Source of the DNA: Nautilus pompilius
Taxonomy: Eukaryota > Mollusca > Cephalopoda > Nautilida > Nautilidae
Direction: 5' to 3'
DNA: 64,000 nucleotides
Assembly: GCA_018389105.1 (NCBI GenBank)
Contig: JACATO010000307.1
Coordinates: 1,141,001 to 1,205,000, forward strand
Shown here: in pieces, positions 39,670-51,579 of the stretch
Numbering within the stretch: position 1 is the stretch's first letter
Layout of the letters: every line of letters starts with the position of its first letter
Program-made: the position numbers and the translations under genes
Notes under the pieces: generated by a model
What the model saw: the letters and a program-made list of their open reading frames with translations, nothing else
Database searches by the model: none
Told to the model about the DNA's origin: nothing

Positions 39670-40765
39670 CTATGCTTTATATAGAAAGAAAACTATGTAT
39701 TTTTGTTGTTGTACTTATGTCCATCAGCATCAAACAATTCCAAAGATTTATATTGTGAAGTTTGATTTATATGTATTTGAGGTAAAATTTAATTGAAGCA
39801 TTTTTAATTGTTAGTTTCATAAAATGTAACATTCAATATTTTCTAATTTATTTCACTATTTAGGTATGTTGTTTAAATTAGGTAAAGAATGTATTGATGC
39901 TACACTGACTTGATACTGTGAGGGCTAATAATAGGAGATATGCATGTAATATTTACTTTTAGGATTTTATTTAAAATATGTTTGTTTCATCTAAAAGTAT
40001 TACATCAGATTTTATCCTTGAAAAATATACATTTAAACTATCATTACTAATTAAAATGAAAAAAAAAGGATGGATTACTAGCTAATCTATAGCAACTGAA
40101 ATTTAGCTACAGTGTCTACTGTTAATTTTATTTAATTTAGTTTGCATTCAGATGCACTGATAAAGTGATAGAATTTTATAGGAAATTAATTTTATTGCTA
40201 ATTGTACAATGTTACTGTAATAAAAATAATGGTTACATGATTATTTGCTCTTAGAATTGGTTGTGTATACTTTTGATGGTTTCCAACCATTATTCAGATA
40301 GCTCTTTCATTTTTATGTATAGAAAACTATATATATATATTGTTAAGTTTGTAAAAGGGAAAGCTAAAAGACTTAAAGAAAATGTATACTGTTAGCATCA
40401 TGAACTATTTGGTTTCGTGAATTCCACATGTTACAATGGCTACTCACCACTCCAGTGAGTGTGTGCTAAAAGAGAGACTTTTGTTTACTTTAGTATTATG
40501 GCAGCTTGGTGAAAGGAATGCATATTTATACAATGAAAATGGCTATGAATATCTGTCTTATGCATGGATTAAAATTTTCAGATGGGGACATTAAAAATAT
40601 AAATGATTTTTTAAATGTTACAAATTTGTATTTTTCTCCTGAAATCGTTTCATCTACTGTATTTTTAGTGTTTGGTTTTGGTAAATCATTTCTTTTATTT
40701 AAGTTCTATTAACATTTTATTAATCAAAAACAGTGCTGGTAGCTAATTGAAAATTTACACTTTTA
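39670..40765. other. AT-rich DNA with an uncertain open frame
   Basis: A 68-codon plus-strand frame (40506-40712) follows an acceptor-like TTTACTTTAG at 40486-40495 and stays open back to it. The peptide has no recognised domain and codon composition typical of AT-rich noise, so I do not call it a gene. Confidence 0.4.
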
Positions 40766-40769
40766 AATA

Positions 40770-41000
40770 TAGTAAAACTTCAATTTAATAGACTAATAAA
40801 GGGAAGGGGTGTCTGTTAATGCCAGGAGTCTGTTAAATCTGGGCATTTACATATGCTGTTTACATAAGCATGCACAAAAGGCACCCAAGCAAAGCAAAAA
40901 TTTTTGCACAGCTCAATGTAGACTTTTGTCGGGAGAACCAGACAGCCCCTGTTGCTTCTGAAGTCTGTTGAATGGGGTCCGTTAAATCGAGATTTTACTG
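40770..41000. mobile_element. 231-bp pogo-type miniature inverted-repeat transposon
   Basis: The left end reads TAGTAAAACTTCAATTTAAT and the inverted right end reads CAGTAAAATCTCGATTTAAC, an imperfect inverted repeat of about 25 bp. TA flanks both sides (40768-40769 and 41001-41002), the target duplication expected for Tc1/mariner/pogo elements. The CAGTAAAACCTCGATTTAACGG-like end is typical of pogo miniature elements. The 73-codon minus-strand frame over it is incidental. Confidence 0.8.
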
Positions 41001-41001
41001 T

Positions 41002-41990
41002 AATATTATTTCCACTGAAGAACATATATACCATCACTGTCTAAACTCTACATTATTTTTATTTACCAAAAAATATTAAAATTCTTATACTTTTTAAAAA
41101 AAAATGTAGTATTAGATTTTTTTATTTGAATGACAATAATTGGGAATTATAAAATTGTAAAAGTTTTTTTTTTTTGTTAAAATAAGAGATAATCTATTAT
41201 ATAATTGGAGTTATTGTTTATAATTTCAGTTGTCCTGATTTAATAAAGTTTTCAAGAGATTTTGAAATATTTTCAGTGCATGTATGCTGCTATGTGTTTG
41301 TGTTACACACAGTTTTAGAGAAAATCTAACTTTTAAGCATATATTTAAATGGAAGCAGTCGTAGTTGATATATAAATATTAGTGATTTTATTTGGTTGAG
41401 TAACCTGAAAAAAAGTTAGCACATTATATTGCTTGGAAGGTTTTCCTGTTCCTGTGATCCAGTGAGACTTTTTTCTGACGAATGTATCTATACTTCTCTA
41501 AAGTAAGCCACATTTGCCTTAGGAAAGCTGTTGAAGATTATGATGTGCTAGTACTATGCTCTTTTGCTGGCATTCTACAGGACTGCTAATATAAGCATGA
41601 CCTGAAGGCATCTTATGAATGGACCAAAGGTGGCTCATCAGCCACTGTAGATTTATTCTTTCATTTTCCTCTATTATCAACATAACATTTGAATCTGGCA
41701 CATTTTCAAAAAAACTTGCTGCAAATGATTAGTATAACAGATTAAAGATTCCTATTTCTGGCTATTTGTGGTTTTAAGATGACCATTTTATTTCCTGCCC
41801 TAAGTCATTAATTTGTCTGCTGCTTTTTGAAAATTATGTTTTCATGATGAACATGCTCATTTACAAGCCTTTTTTATTTGTTTTCCATTTTAAAAAAATT
41901 TCCTTTATGACAATGTGAAGAAAGTTCTTTTTTAAAAAAAATTCCAAATCCACCAAAAAGGCTAAAAAAAAAAAAAAAAAAATTATGAAT
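41002..41990. other. AT-rich DNA with an unassigned coding-like patch
   Basis: The patch at 41519-41701 (minus, 60 codons) is less AT-rich than its surroundings, but no family is recognised. A and T runs dominate the rest. Confidence 0.4.
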
Positions 41991-41993
41991 TTA

Positions 41994-42290
41994 GGTGGCT
42001 GGTGTCCCAGCAATTAAACTACTCAACTTCTGAACTGGAAAGCTTGAGTTGATTGTTACTTGGAACAACCTTGCTTAGGCATACCTTTCTTGGCTCAGTT
42101 TCTTAGTACTCTTTGTTATTAGCTGATGGTATGTGTTTTCTCTAAGCACTCAATTTTTCTTCCACATCTAAAAATAGAGTTATAGTAGGGATTTGTATGT
42201 GTGTGCATGTTCCACACTCATAGGTTCACCTGTTTGTTGCCCTAATATGGAAGCGGCATGCTATGGACTTGTGCCCAATGTATTGTATTA
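41994..42290 (+). repeat. tRNA-headed SINE family, copy C
   Basis: The 5' 68 bases look like a tRNA gene: GTGGCTGGTGTCCCAGCAA is the A-box side, CTTCTGAACTGGAAAG lies where the anticodon arm would be, and GCTTGAGTTGATTGTT is the decayed B box. The body carries CTTGGCTCAGTTTCTTAG, a CTCTAAGCACT segment and TTTCTTCCACATCTAAAAA, shared with the other copies. The 3' part ends around GTGCCCAATG. Pol III transcription of the ancestor is inferred from the head. Confidence 0.65.
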
Positions 42291-42299
42291 CGGAAGAAC

Positions 42300-45200
42300 A
42301 GCAACAATGATTACTTTACAAAATATTTTAAATTAGGTGAATGAAAAGCATGAAATATGCACTTACCATATAAAACAACAAAAGAATATTTATTTACTGT
42401 TATAGAAAACAGATTTTTTAACAAAATCAAAATTGCAAACATTTAGATTTAACTAAGGCCAGTCAGTGATAAAAATAAAAAAAAAAGAAGAGAAAATATA
42501 TATTTTATATGCATTGGTTTGCAGTATACATTTATTTTACTATTTATTCTCTATCAGTATGTTGACAAACTATAGGCAACAAAGAAGTTTGCCACTACCT
42601 AGTCAATCTTTTATGAGTAACTGATGTTTTTGTAAATATAGTGTCAAATTTGTTTGTGTGACATTTGGAAATATGTTTATTTGTTGAAATTTTAGAAGTT
42701 TAAAGAGAAAGGGATCTCAAGCAATATTATGAGTAAAATTAAAACATGCATTAAATTGACTCACGTCAATTAGACCATTTTGGATGTTGGCTGAAAAAGA
42801 GAGTATGCAAAGGATATTTCACTCATTAATGCATTGATTATTTGCATATTCATTTGAAAAACTAAGTGTTATCAACTTTTGTTAAGGTATATAATTTTAT
42901 AAAAAAACCCGCAAAATTAATAGAGAAAATGTCACTTTATTATGAAATAAAATACTAAAGGAAGAAAAAATTGCATGACCATTTCTGATCTGAAACGTAT
43001 AATATAAGCTAACTAGGGATGATAGTCTTATTGATATTTTGTTATTTAAAACAATAGAAATGTGGTAAGAAACCACAAGGATTTTATTACGTTAACAAAA
43101 TTAAATGAATGATATTTTTATGGTGGAAATCTAATTCTTGAGGGATCATTCAAACAGAAGCAATCTGAAAGCTGTTATAATTAACTTCTTTTATGTTAGT
43201 TTTAAGTCACTGACCACAAAGTTTTATGTGTGTTCCCAGAAAAAGTTTATTTTGTTAGGCCTCAGTATGCTAGAAAATAATTGATTTGCAAAGATAATAT
43301 TGGATTATTAAAGGTATGGCAGAGTTTGAGGATGTGGATTATTTATTAAATTTCTTTTTTCATCTTTTTATCAGTGTTTTTTTCATTGTGGAAAACACCA
43401 ACTCTATTCTGGAAGCTGAATATTGCACTACTACAGAATGAAAATATAGAAAATTGAAAATCAATAAAATCAAATTTGAAAAAAATAAAAATTCTTAGTT
43501 CTGAAAGTTTAGAGCTTGTTTCATGATATCCTTTTAGAAAGATTGTAACCATTCTTATCAGAAAAAGTGATCTTTGATCACCTAGGCAAAAGTTAAGCAT
43601 CTTTATTTTGTTTAAGAAAACTGAAATTCATATTGATCATGAACATTGGCATGCACACTCAAATGAAGGAAAGAGAATTGAAAGCCTAAACTGAATTAAT
43701 TTTGATTAATGACTATGAAATAATACCTTACAAATTGTCTTATAAAACATTTAGTGCTGTACTAATTATCATACTGAGTGGTATGTTTCCTTTAAAATGT
43801 ACTGTTAAAATGTTTAGGTGCCTTTGCTTGTCTCTCTTCTTGACAAAGTTTTTTGATTATCAACAGAAGTCAAAATTTTTGATATATTGTCCAATTTTTG
43901 GTGCATTGCCTTTGTTACTCCACCTTCAAATTATGACCTGATGGATTTCTTTAACTGCAATTCAGATAATTCCATAGATGTCAATGAGATCAGCACTGTA
44001 GCAACTGCTCATAGGAATTGACCTACAAATACTGTCATTTTGATCTGCAATGTGGTTGGTATTATCATCGGTAAAAATTGGTCTACTGTTAAGTGCATGA
44101 TCTTCAGAATGTGGCACAACTACATTAAGGATTTTTACCAGCTAAACACTGATGAGATCTGACAATCATAAGGCACTTATTCCTATTTCAAAGCAGAACC
44201 AATGCCATGTGCTGTAATCTCAGTGATGTTTCTTTTGTGTGTAAAGCATTGTTTTTCCTCCAAAACTTTATAAGGCCATCTACAGAATAAATAAGAAACT
44301 AATTTTGTTGGACTAATGGCTACAGATTCCATTGACTATGTCAGTGTGTCCATAATTAAAAGGAACAAAATCTTGGAAATAGAATTGCCATTAAACAGGG
44401 TATCTAGCCTGATATCCTTGACTGTCTAGTCTTAAAATTATAATTTTTGTGGAATTCTGCAGAAAGCACATGCATTCTTTGCATGAATTATTTTTTCCCA
44501 CACAACATGTCACTGTTAATAAACACTTAGTCAAAGTAACAACGTTGTTGATACTATGACTGAAAAAAAACAGTTATTTATTTGAGGATGCTTAACTTTT
44601 GTATGTGTGTGTGCTTGCAATTCTTAACCAGTTCATTTATTATTAAAAAAAAAATATATATATATAGTTAGAAAATTCTAATATTTATAATATTCACCCA
44701 GGTAAAATGCAATATTTGAAATCTTGTTGAAAATATATGAAAATATATTAAAAAAAAACAAACTTGGTTTTTAATATAAAACTTTAAATGACACATACTC
44801 AAAGTTGATAGAAATTTGACTTCATTTAAAAATGTTATAAAAATTAATAGAACATTGTGTTGTGCTTGACATGAATCACATATACCATCAATGAAAATGA
44901 ACTAATGTTGATGATATTACCCTTTTCTTATAATTAATTATTACCTTTTTGCTGTCATAATTTATTTGTACATTTCACTTCATTTTTAAAGGAAACTGAC
45001 TTGAATATTTTTGAGTTATATAAAATACTAATTGATTTATTAAATTTTTGCTTAAATTTCAATGAAAAACTTTTTTTGTTATCCATTAAAATTCTTTTTA
45101 TAGAAAAATACTAACATAAATATGCTTTAACAGAAATTCTGATATATTAGTATTTTTTGCTGCTGTAAAGGTGAAACGATTTTGGATTATGATTTGCTTG

Positions 45201-47905
45201 TTTAAGCAGAGTGATTATTGCCTTATATAATGCAGACGGTGAAGGGAATGGAAAACTATTGCTACGTCATTAAATCAACATGATTTATTTTCATATTATA
45301 TCACTTAATCATGAAGGGATAGCTAATGACATTCTTCACTAGTTTTGCAAAAGTAACTGGTTGTTGTTCAGCCATGCATTACACTTGATAGAAAACTATT
45401 GTTTTTATGTTACATGTTACTTTTTTATAATTGATTACTTTTTCTTCCTGCTGTTTTGGTTAAAAATGGTTACTTTAACATGCCATGTGAAAAGCTAATT
45501 TTCTTAATGGCATTGCTTCACTGACCTGTCGATAGTTGTGAGCTTTTTTTGAAGATGCTCTTAGTCAAAACCAACCAGCTGCACAGTTGTATTGAAGAAA
45601 ATTTTGTTGGAGAAATTTCCTGTCAGTGCAATGTTTAATGTAGATTCACTAATAGCCTAGCACTGTGTTGTATATTATGTGAATCCTGACTTACTACAAT
45701 TTCATGTTGTGTCTCAGCATGTTGTAATGTTTTTAATGCTTTCCACCTCTTAGCATGGATACTTTGGTGGGTTTTAGTCATGGATTTTTTCAGGTTTTTT
45801 AACCTGTAGATAATGTTTGCGTTTTAGTTTGCTATTTTAAAAAAATTTTAGATTGCTTTTATTACATTCAAAAGTAGATAAACACTTATATTGAATGTTT
45901 AAGGTTAGCTGGTCAAACATTTTATTTATCTGAAAATATGTAGTAATATAAATAAATTCAGACATTTATGGAAAATTCACATTCTTTATTACTATAAGTA
46001 CAGTAAACACGGTAATACAGTTTTTCTGTCTTTATCCAGATGTGCAGAGATGTAGAAAAGTTGTTATTCTTCTAGCAAATAATTGTTGTTATTTTTATTA
46101 TTATTATTAAACTGTTTTTATTGAATAGATAATTACCAATCAATTCTTAAATGTTCAAGGTGCATGTTATATTTCAAGCTTAGCTAATGCAGTTAAGCAC
46201 ATAAGTCATTTTTTAATATTTATTTTGCACAGATGACATTTTTTATGCATTATGTTTATGTATATACAGAGAATGATAACCATCTGTTGCTTATCTATCA
46301 TACATGGTATCACAAAAGATTCATCTTTAAAGAAACCTCAAATTTCTTCACTGATGATATTGGTTCTTGGGTGGTCAAACCATTATTTTGGTCTCCCAAT
46401 TCTTCTTCTTCAAGACATTTTTGCACAAATTAAAATGATTTTAGGATTATTGTTGCAGTATCTTCATCTCCTTTGGTAATCATGTATATTCTCATATCAT
46501 TATGGTTCCTGCTCCATGTTTGTTTTGACTCATCAGTGAATATCAGGTCTTTTGTCTAGTTTACATGTTTTTTAAATTTTTTGGTAGTGAAATATTGTCT
46601 GCTTATTGATAGCATACATTTCTGACTTCTTTGTGACAAATATTTTAATTAGATAATTTCTTTTGAGATACATTTAATCTAAAACAGGTGTTACTTTACT
46701 GGCTCTGTGCATTGATTCAGTAAGCCACTGCTACCTTTTACCTGAAATATTTCTGTTTTCTCTATTTTTGATACCTACCTTAGAGTCAAGCATCATCATC
46801 ATCTCTGTGTTTATTTGCTCAGTTATTTTATCTTTAAGAACTGTATATGGCTGCTTTTTATGGTTATTGAAGTAACTTTTATAGTAATAAAATAAGTATA
46901 GATGCTGTTCAAATTCAAGTATAATGTAAAAAAAAATACTGAAAAGCATGCACCATGTGTCACTTTTAGGCAATAACTAAAATTAATATAAAGGATAAGA
47001 ACAAACTGTGCACTATCTGATTTCTATGCTGTAATAACAGTGATTTGTCTAAAAATACATTGTTTAAAAAGTCACATTTTTATTGACTGCTATTTCATTT
47101 TATTATATTTTTCGGATTTTAATATATCGTGTAATGTTTTCATCTAGTTTTAGCTAATATTTGACTAAAAAGTAAAGTAGTATATGCATATTTTTTAACT
47201 TTTTTTTTTTTTTAAATAGAGAAATATTTATAATTGTGCTATTAGAGAGTGAAAAACTGGACTATAACACTTTTTGCCTATCCAGAAGTCAGGAAAATGA
47301 TCAACGCAGAATTTTCACACAAATTTATTTTAACTGTTTTTTTTTTTCTTTGAGTGAATACACATTTATTATTCTAAACTTACACTACAGTATGTGCAAT
47401 TTCCAATGTTTTTTAGCCACCAAAGATTGCACAAGCTGATGCCAGATTTATTCATAACACAATATTTGTCAGTAGTATAGCTGAATACACACCTTTATTG
47501 TAATGGATTTTTGGAAGTGTATATTTGGTTTATCTGAAGTTTTTATTTTTCAAATTGATGCATTTTATTTGATTTTGAGCTAAGCATGTCTACTCGAATG
47601 AGATTATAAATATGAAAAAAAATAAATAAAATTGAGGTAAGTTTGATAATTGAACACAACAAGCCAATCATATTTATTTCTGAGTTATGACCATGCTTTG
47701 TTTTCTGGATACTGGAGAACATAGATGATTACTTTTACTTCTTACAGAGAATAATGAGAGCTTTCCAGTAAAAAAATGAGCAATCCTGTTAAATTAAAGC
47801 ATTTTAATATCAAAAAATGATACAGAGACAAAGAAAAATTGCAGAAAAATGTATGCATTGATATTCATATACCAAAATGTGCATTTCTAAACACTTGAGC
47901 ATGTA
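42300..47905. other. AT-rich stretch with two unassigned coding-like patches
   Basis: Patches at 43700-44500 (either strand) and 46240-46760 (minus strand, with a faint TDES motif reminiscent of Tc1 transposases) are less AT-rich than the rest, but I cannot assign them. An (AT)n tract occurs at 44650-44665. Confidence 0.5.
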
Positions 47906-47908
47906 CTT

Positions 47909-47916
47909 ATCTAGAG
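47909..47916. repeat. 8-bp target-site duplication, left copy
   Basis: ATCTAGAG directly precedes the CAGGGGTG end of the hAT element and is repeated exactly at 49999-50006. Its pattern fits both known hAT target preferences, nTnnnnAn and nnnTAnnn. Confidence 0.95.
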
Positions 47917-49998
47917 CAGGGGTGCCCATTACGTCGATCACGATCTACCAGTCAATTGCAAAGATAGTGCGGGTAGATCGCATGGCATTAAAAGATATAG
48001 ATTATCATCATCAAAATATAGCCTATCATCTATCCTCACTATGACATTTGTCACTTGATTGACATTCAGGACCAGCCAAGCAGCTGCTGCAAAAGTCAAG
48101 CAAGCTAGCAAGTTAGCCTGTAATTTATTTCTACTAAACTTAAGAAAGGGTATAAAAATGAGTGGGGTAGCTGGACCAAGTAAGAAGCCAAAAACCTACC
48201 ACTTCCATACGGAATGGGAGGAGGACTGTTTTTTCACAATGTCATATTCGAAGTGCGTTTGCCTCATCTGTAAGTCTACCATTGCTATTCCGAAGAAGGG
48301 AAATGTGGAGTGCCATTTTCGGACTGTTCATAAAAGCTACGACAGTGACTTCCCTCCGAAAAGCGAGCTGAGAGAAAGAGAAAGGTGAAAGAACTAAAAT
48401 CCCAGTTGTCCAAACAACAGGCCTTTTTCTCACAGCTTACCACAAAAGCGAAGGCAGCCACCGAAGCATTGTTCCGGGTGAGTCACTTCATCGTTAAACA
48501 CAAGAAATCCTTCCAAGGCGGAGAGGTGATAAAAGAGGCATTCGTTGAAGCAGCTGACTCGTTGTTTCGAGACTTTAAAAACAAACCAGAAATATTATCT
48601 TCAATCAAAGCTCTCCAGCTATCAAGAGGTACAGTTACACAGCGCTGTGAAACATTGGCCGAGGATTTGACCCAGAAACTTTGGAGGGATATCGCAGGCT
48701 GCGAGTGTTTCTCACTGCAATTGGACGAGTCTACAGACGCGAGTGACACAGACCAGTTGTGCATTTTTATTCATATGGTGTTTACGGATATGACTGCAAA
48801 AGAGGAGCTATTAACAGTATTGCCCATGAAGGAACACATGTGGAGAGAGGACATTTTTCAATCTTTCAGAAACTTTGAGAAAACTCAACTCCCACTGTGC
48901 AAATTGGTGTCCATCACCACGGACAGTGCGCCCGCGATGGTTGGTCACTTGAATGGATTTATTGCCAAGTGCAAGGAGGATGATGCCTTCCCTGACTTCC
49001 TCAATTACCACTGCATAATACACCAAGAAACATGAAAGAGATAATGGATGTGGCAACAAAGATCACCTGTTCTATTCGCGCCAGATCTCTTCAAAGACGG
49101 CTGTTCCGTGTGCATGTGGAGAAGGCAGAAAACGACCACACCGAATTGTTGCTACACACTGACGTAAGATGGTTTAGTTGAGGGAAATTCCTGCAAAGAT
49201 TTCGAGAGCTCTGTCCCGAGATTAAGGAGTTTTTCCTTGTATCTAAACATGCAGAATACAACCAACTAAATGACGATCAGTGGCTACTGGATTTGGCATT
49301 TTTAACTGATCTGACCAACATGTTGTTGAATGACCTTAATATTGAACTGCAAGGAAAAGACAAAACAGTGGTCAAGATGATCAGTGCAGTTAATGCGTTC
49401 AAACGAAAATTGCAACATCTGTGCTCAAAGCTCCAGCACCATGATTTGTCAAACTTCCGGAACCTCGTGTCAGGGCTGGAGTCGCAAGGGAAGGCATGTG
49501 CTCAACTTGACATTGGACGCTACACAGAGCAGGTTGAAAACTGTCTGTCAGACTTTAACAAACGGTTTCAAGACTGAAGTCCAGGGCTCATGGACAGTTT
49601 TGGAACTTACTCACAGAGGAAAAGTACCCCAACATGAGGAAATGTGCTACCTCCTTGACTGCATTATTCGGCTCCACTTATTTATGTGAGTCAGCCTTTT
49701 CCCACATGAAGATTATTAAGTCCAAATACCATTCCACCATGACTGATGATCATTTGGAACTGTGCTTGAGGCTGGCTATCAGCAGCTACTGTCCGGACTC
49801 TGCATCCCTGGCTGATTCCATTCAGTGCAAATCATCAGAGTAGGGTAATGACAAAAAATGTACAGATACATTCAATAAATATACAAACTAAATATATTCA
49901 AAAATAAATATATGTTTTGCATTTTTATAGTAGGTAGATCATTTCAACTTGGTCATTTTATAAGTAGCTCGCAAGCTGAAAAAGTGTGGTCACCCCTG
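47917..49998 (+). mobile_element. hAT DNA transposon (GTF2IRD2-like, Charlie-type), nearly full length
   Basis: A 2,082-bp element bounded by a perfect 8-bp duplication. The left end is CAGGGGTGCCCA and the inverted right end is CAGGGGTGACCA, so the termini match at 11 of 12 positions. Subterminal GATCTACC (left) and GTAGATCAT/GTAGCTCG (right) motifs are arranged symmetrically, likely transposase binding sites. One transposase gene lies inside in the same orientation. The intact duplication and long open frames make this the youngest autonomous-type copy in the window. It is no longer autonomous because the gene is broken. Confidence 0.95.
48158..49843 (+). pseudogene. hAT transposase, GTF2IRD2/ZBED-like, disrupted
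   Basis: The likely start is the ATG at 48158 (MSGVAGPSKKPKTYHF). A BED-type zinc finger follows with C35, C38, H53 and H58. A lysine-rich linker leads to the RNase H-like core: SLQLDESTDASDTDQLC holds the first catalytic aspartate (about 48715-48770) and SITTDSAPAMVG the second block (about 48912-48947). The C-terminal dimerisation region is seen in CESAFSHMKIIKSKYHSTMT (about 49688-49747), ending at 49843. Four lesions are visible: a frameshift near 48385; a frame change at 49032, where the family has several more residues after CIIHQE; an in-frame TGA at 49179; and, near 49574, a frame change with a probable loss of about 45 codons. The protein is therefore inactive but recently so. Relatives reach about 560-600 residues. 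Confidence 0.9.
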
Positions 49999-50006
49999 AT
50001 CTAGAG
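49999..50006. repeat. 8-bp target-site duplication, right copy
   Basis: ATCTAGAG follows CACCCCTG and matches 47909-47916 exactly. Confidence 0.95.
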
Positions 50007-50880
50007 TGTCATGAATATTTTAAGTAAATTAAAAAAATTTCATTTTTATGAAATTCTCAAGAAATATGTCAACCTATTTTAATTTAATTAATTTTTTTGT
50101 GCTGTTGAAGCCTTAAGTGAATTTTATGATATTGTTGTGCAGGTTATTAATTAAAAAACATAAAACAATGCCATTTGTGAATCTTTTTCAATCTGTACTG
50201 ATAAATAATAGTAGAAGTCATTTAAATGATAAATGTTCATTTGTACTTACTTTGGCTGCCAGTTGTTTTCACTTGAAAGTTATTGCTTGACTCTTGACAG
50301 ATATTTTTATTAGAGATTTTCTTTCATTTATGTGTTAGCAATTCAATTTGCTCCTGCTGATTTCAAAACAGAAAAGAAAATTATCATTGTAATGAATTAT
50401 GCAGTGAGCAGGACAAACTGGATTACTTAAAAATTGATTTACTATTACTTTTAACTGTAGGATCTGTTTTGCCAAATCTGTATGATGAACAATATTTAAA
50501 ACAAGAAAAACACTATGATTTGAAAATCCTATTTGCTCATAACATATAAACTTTATTGAAGTAAATAAAATAATTCAATTTTCACAAAAACAAGACTAAC
50601 CAGGAGGGTTATTGGATAACAATAACTCTTTATTCATTCTTTATGATATGACTGAAAGAATCAAAATATTTTTGTACTTAGTAAAATCACATGTAAATAA
50701 CATCATTTATATTTAGTATCATGTTAAAATCATGAACAGGTTGTCTTGCTTTTTTAAATATTCTCGGTAAAGGACAGACAGATAAACTGAGAGCAAAAGC
50801 TAGAATGAGCTTATTTGCATTTAAAACAAAACTACAATGAAGGCATAGCTTTTTATAAGGATTTAAAAATGAAATATTTA
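50007..50880. other. AT-rich non-coding DNA
   Basis: Nothing recognised between the hAT element and the fold-back element. Confidence 0.6.
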
Positions 50881-51387
50881 CAAGGAGTGGACAAAAAAAG
50901 TGGATGCCTTGAAAATAAGTGATTTTCGCTTACAGCTTCTACCAGAAAATACTAAAATATATAAAACTATGTTTTTGAAATGCTCTCAACATGATCTACA
51001 CAGATATTGTGCCAGTTTTCACAAATATATTTTCCATGATTTTCTCACTACACTCATAAGGATGATTATTCAGACTATGATTTGATCTTTTTTGTGCATA
51101 AGTGACACCTTTTGTAAAATCATCATTGTCATGAACAGCAACGCAATGAAGAAACTGTGTGTAGACAGGGCTAAAGAAAAGCATGGATGTAATCATGAAA
51201 ATCACAAAAAAATGTAAATATATTTGTGAAAACTACTTCAAATAAAAATCTGGCACATTATCTGTGTAGATCTCATCAAGAACATTTTAAAAACAGTTAT
51301 ATATATATTTCAGTATTTTCTGTTAGAAGTTGTTACTGAAAACCATTATTTTCAAGGGATCACTATTTTTTTTGCCTACCCCTCATG
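50881..51387. mobile_element. 507-bp fold-back element with long inverted repeats (Tc1/mariner-like ends)
   Basis: The left arm (50881 to about 51040) and the inverted right arm (about 51225-51387) align over roughly 150 bases with scattered mismatches and small gaps. Shared blocks include CAAAAAAAGTGGAT versus CAAAAAAAATAGTGAT, CAGAAAATACT, GATCTACACAGATA and GTTTTCACAAATATATTT. The outer ends read CAAGGAGTGGAC and CATGAGGGGTAGGC. TA flanks both sides (50879-50880 and 51388-51389). This is a non-autonomous Tc1/mariner-type element. The short frames in it are incidental. Confidence 0.85.
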
Positions 51388-51517
51388 TAAATATCAAAAT
51401 TATTTAGCATCAATGTTTTTATAGCCAAATTATCAGAATGCTTATATCATAACCAAATATTCTGATTCTATCCATCTGTTTCCATGAAACACTCTTCATT
51501 TCTGTTGTATATCAAAG

Positions 51518-51574
51518 GTTTTTTTATCTGTTCAAAGTGGAGAAGCATCATTTACTGGTTGTGATTATAAGCAG
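51518..51574 (+). CDS. Possible short coding exon
   Basis: Nineteen codons without a stop (VFLSVQSGEASFTGCDYKQ) end exactly at a strong donor, CAG|GTAAGG, and begin after an AG at 51516-51517. The base composition is more balanced than in the flanks. The acceptor lacks a strong pyrimidine tract and no domain is recognised. The next exon candidate (54384) is not in matching phase for its longest frame. Confidence 0.2.
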
Positions 51575-51579
51575 GTAAG

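Noticed and set aside
40506-40712. 68-codon frame after an acceptor-like site
   Set aside because: No conserved motif and noise-like codon content. One acceptor look-alike is expected by chance in T-rich DNA.
43700-44500. Coding-like patch
   Set aside because: More balanced base composition and moderately long frames on both strands, but no recognisable motif.
46240-46760. Possible Tc1 transposase relic on the minus strand
   Set aside because: A single TDES motif in an otherwise unmatched context is too little to support a call.
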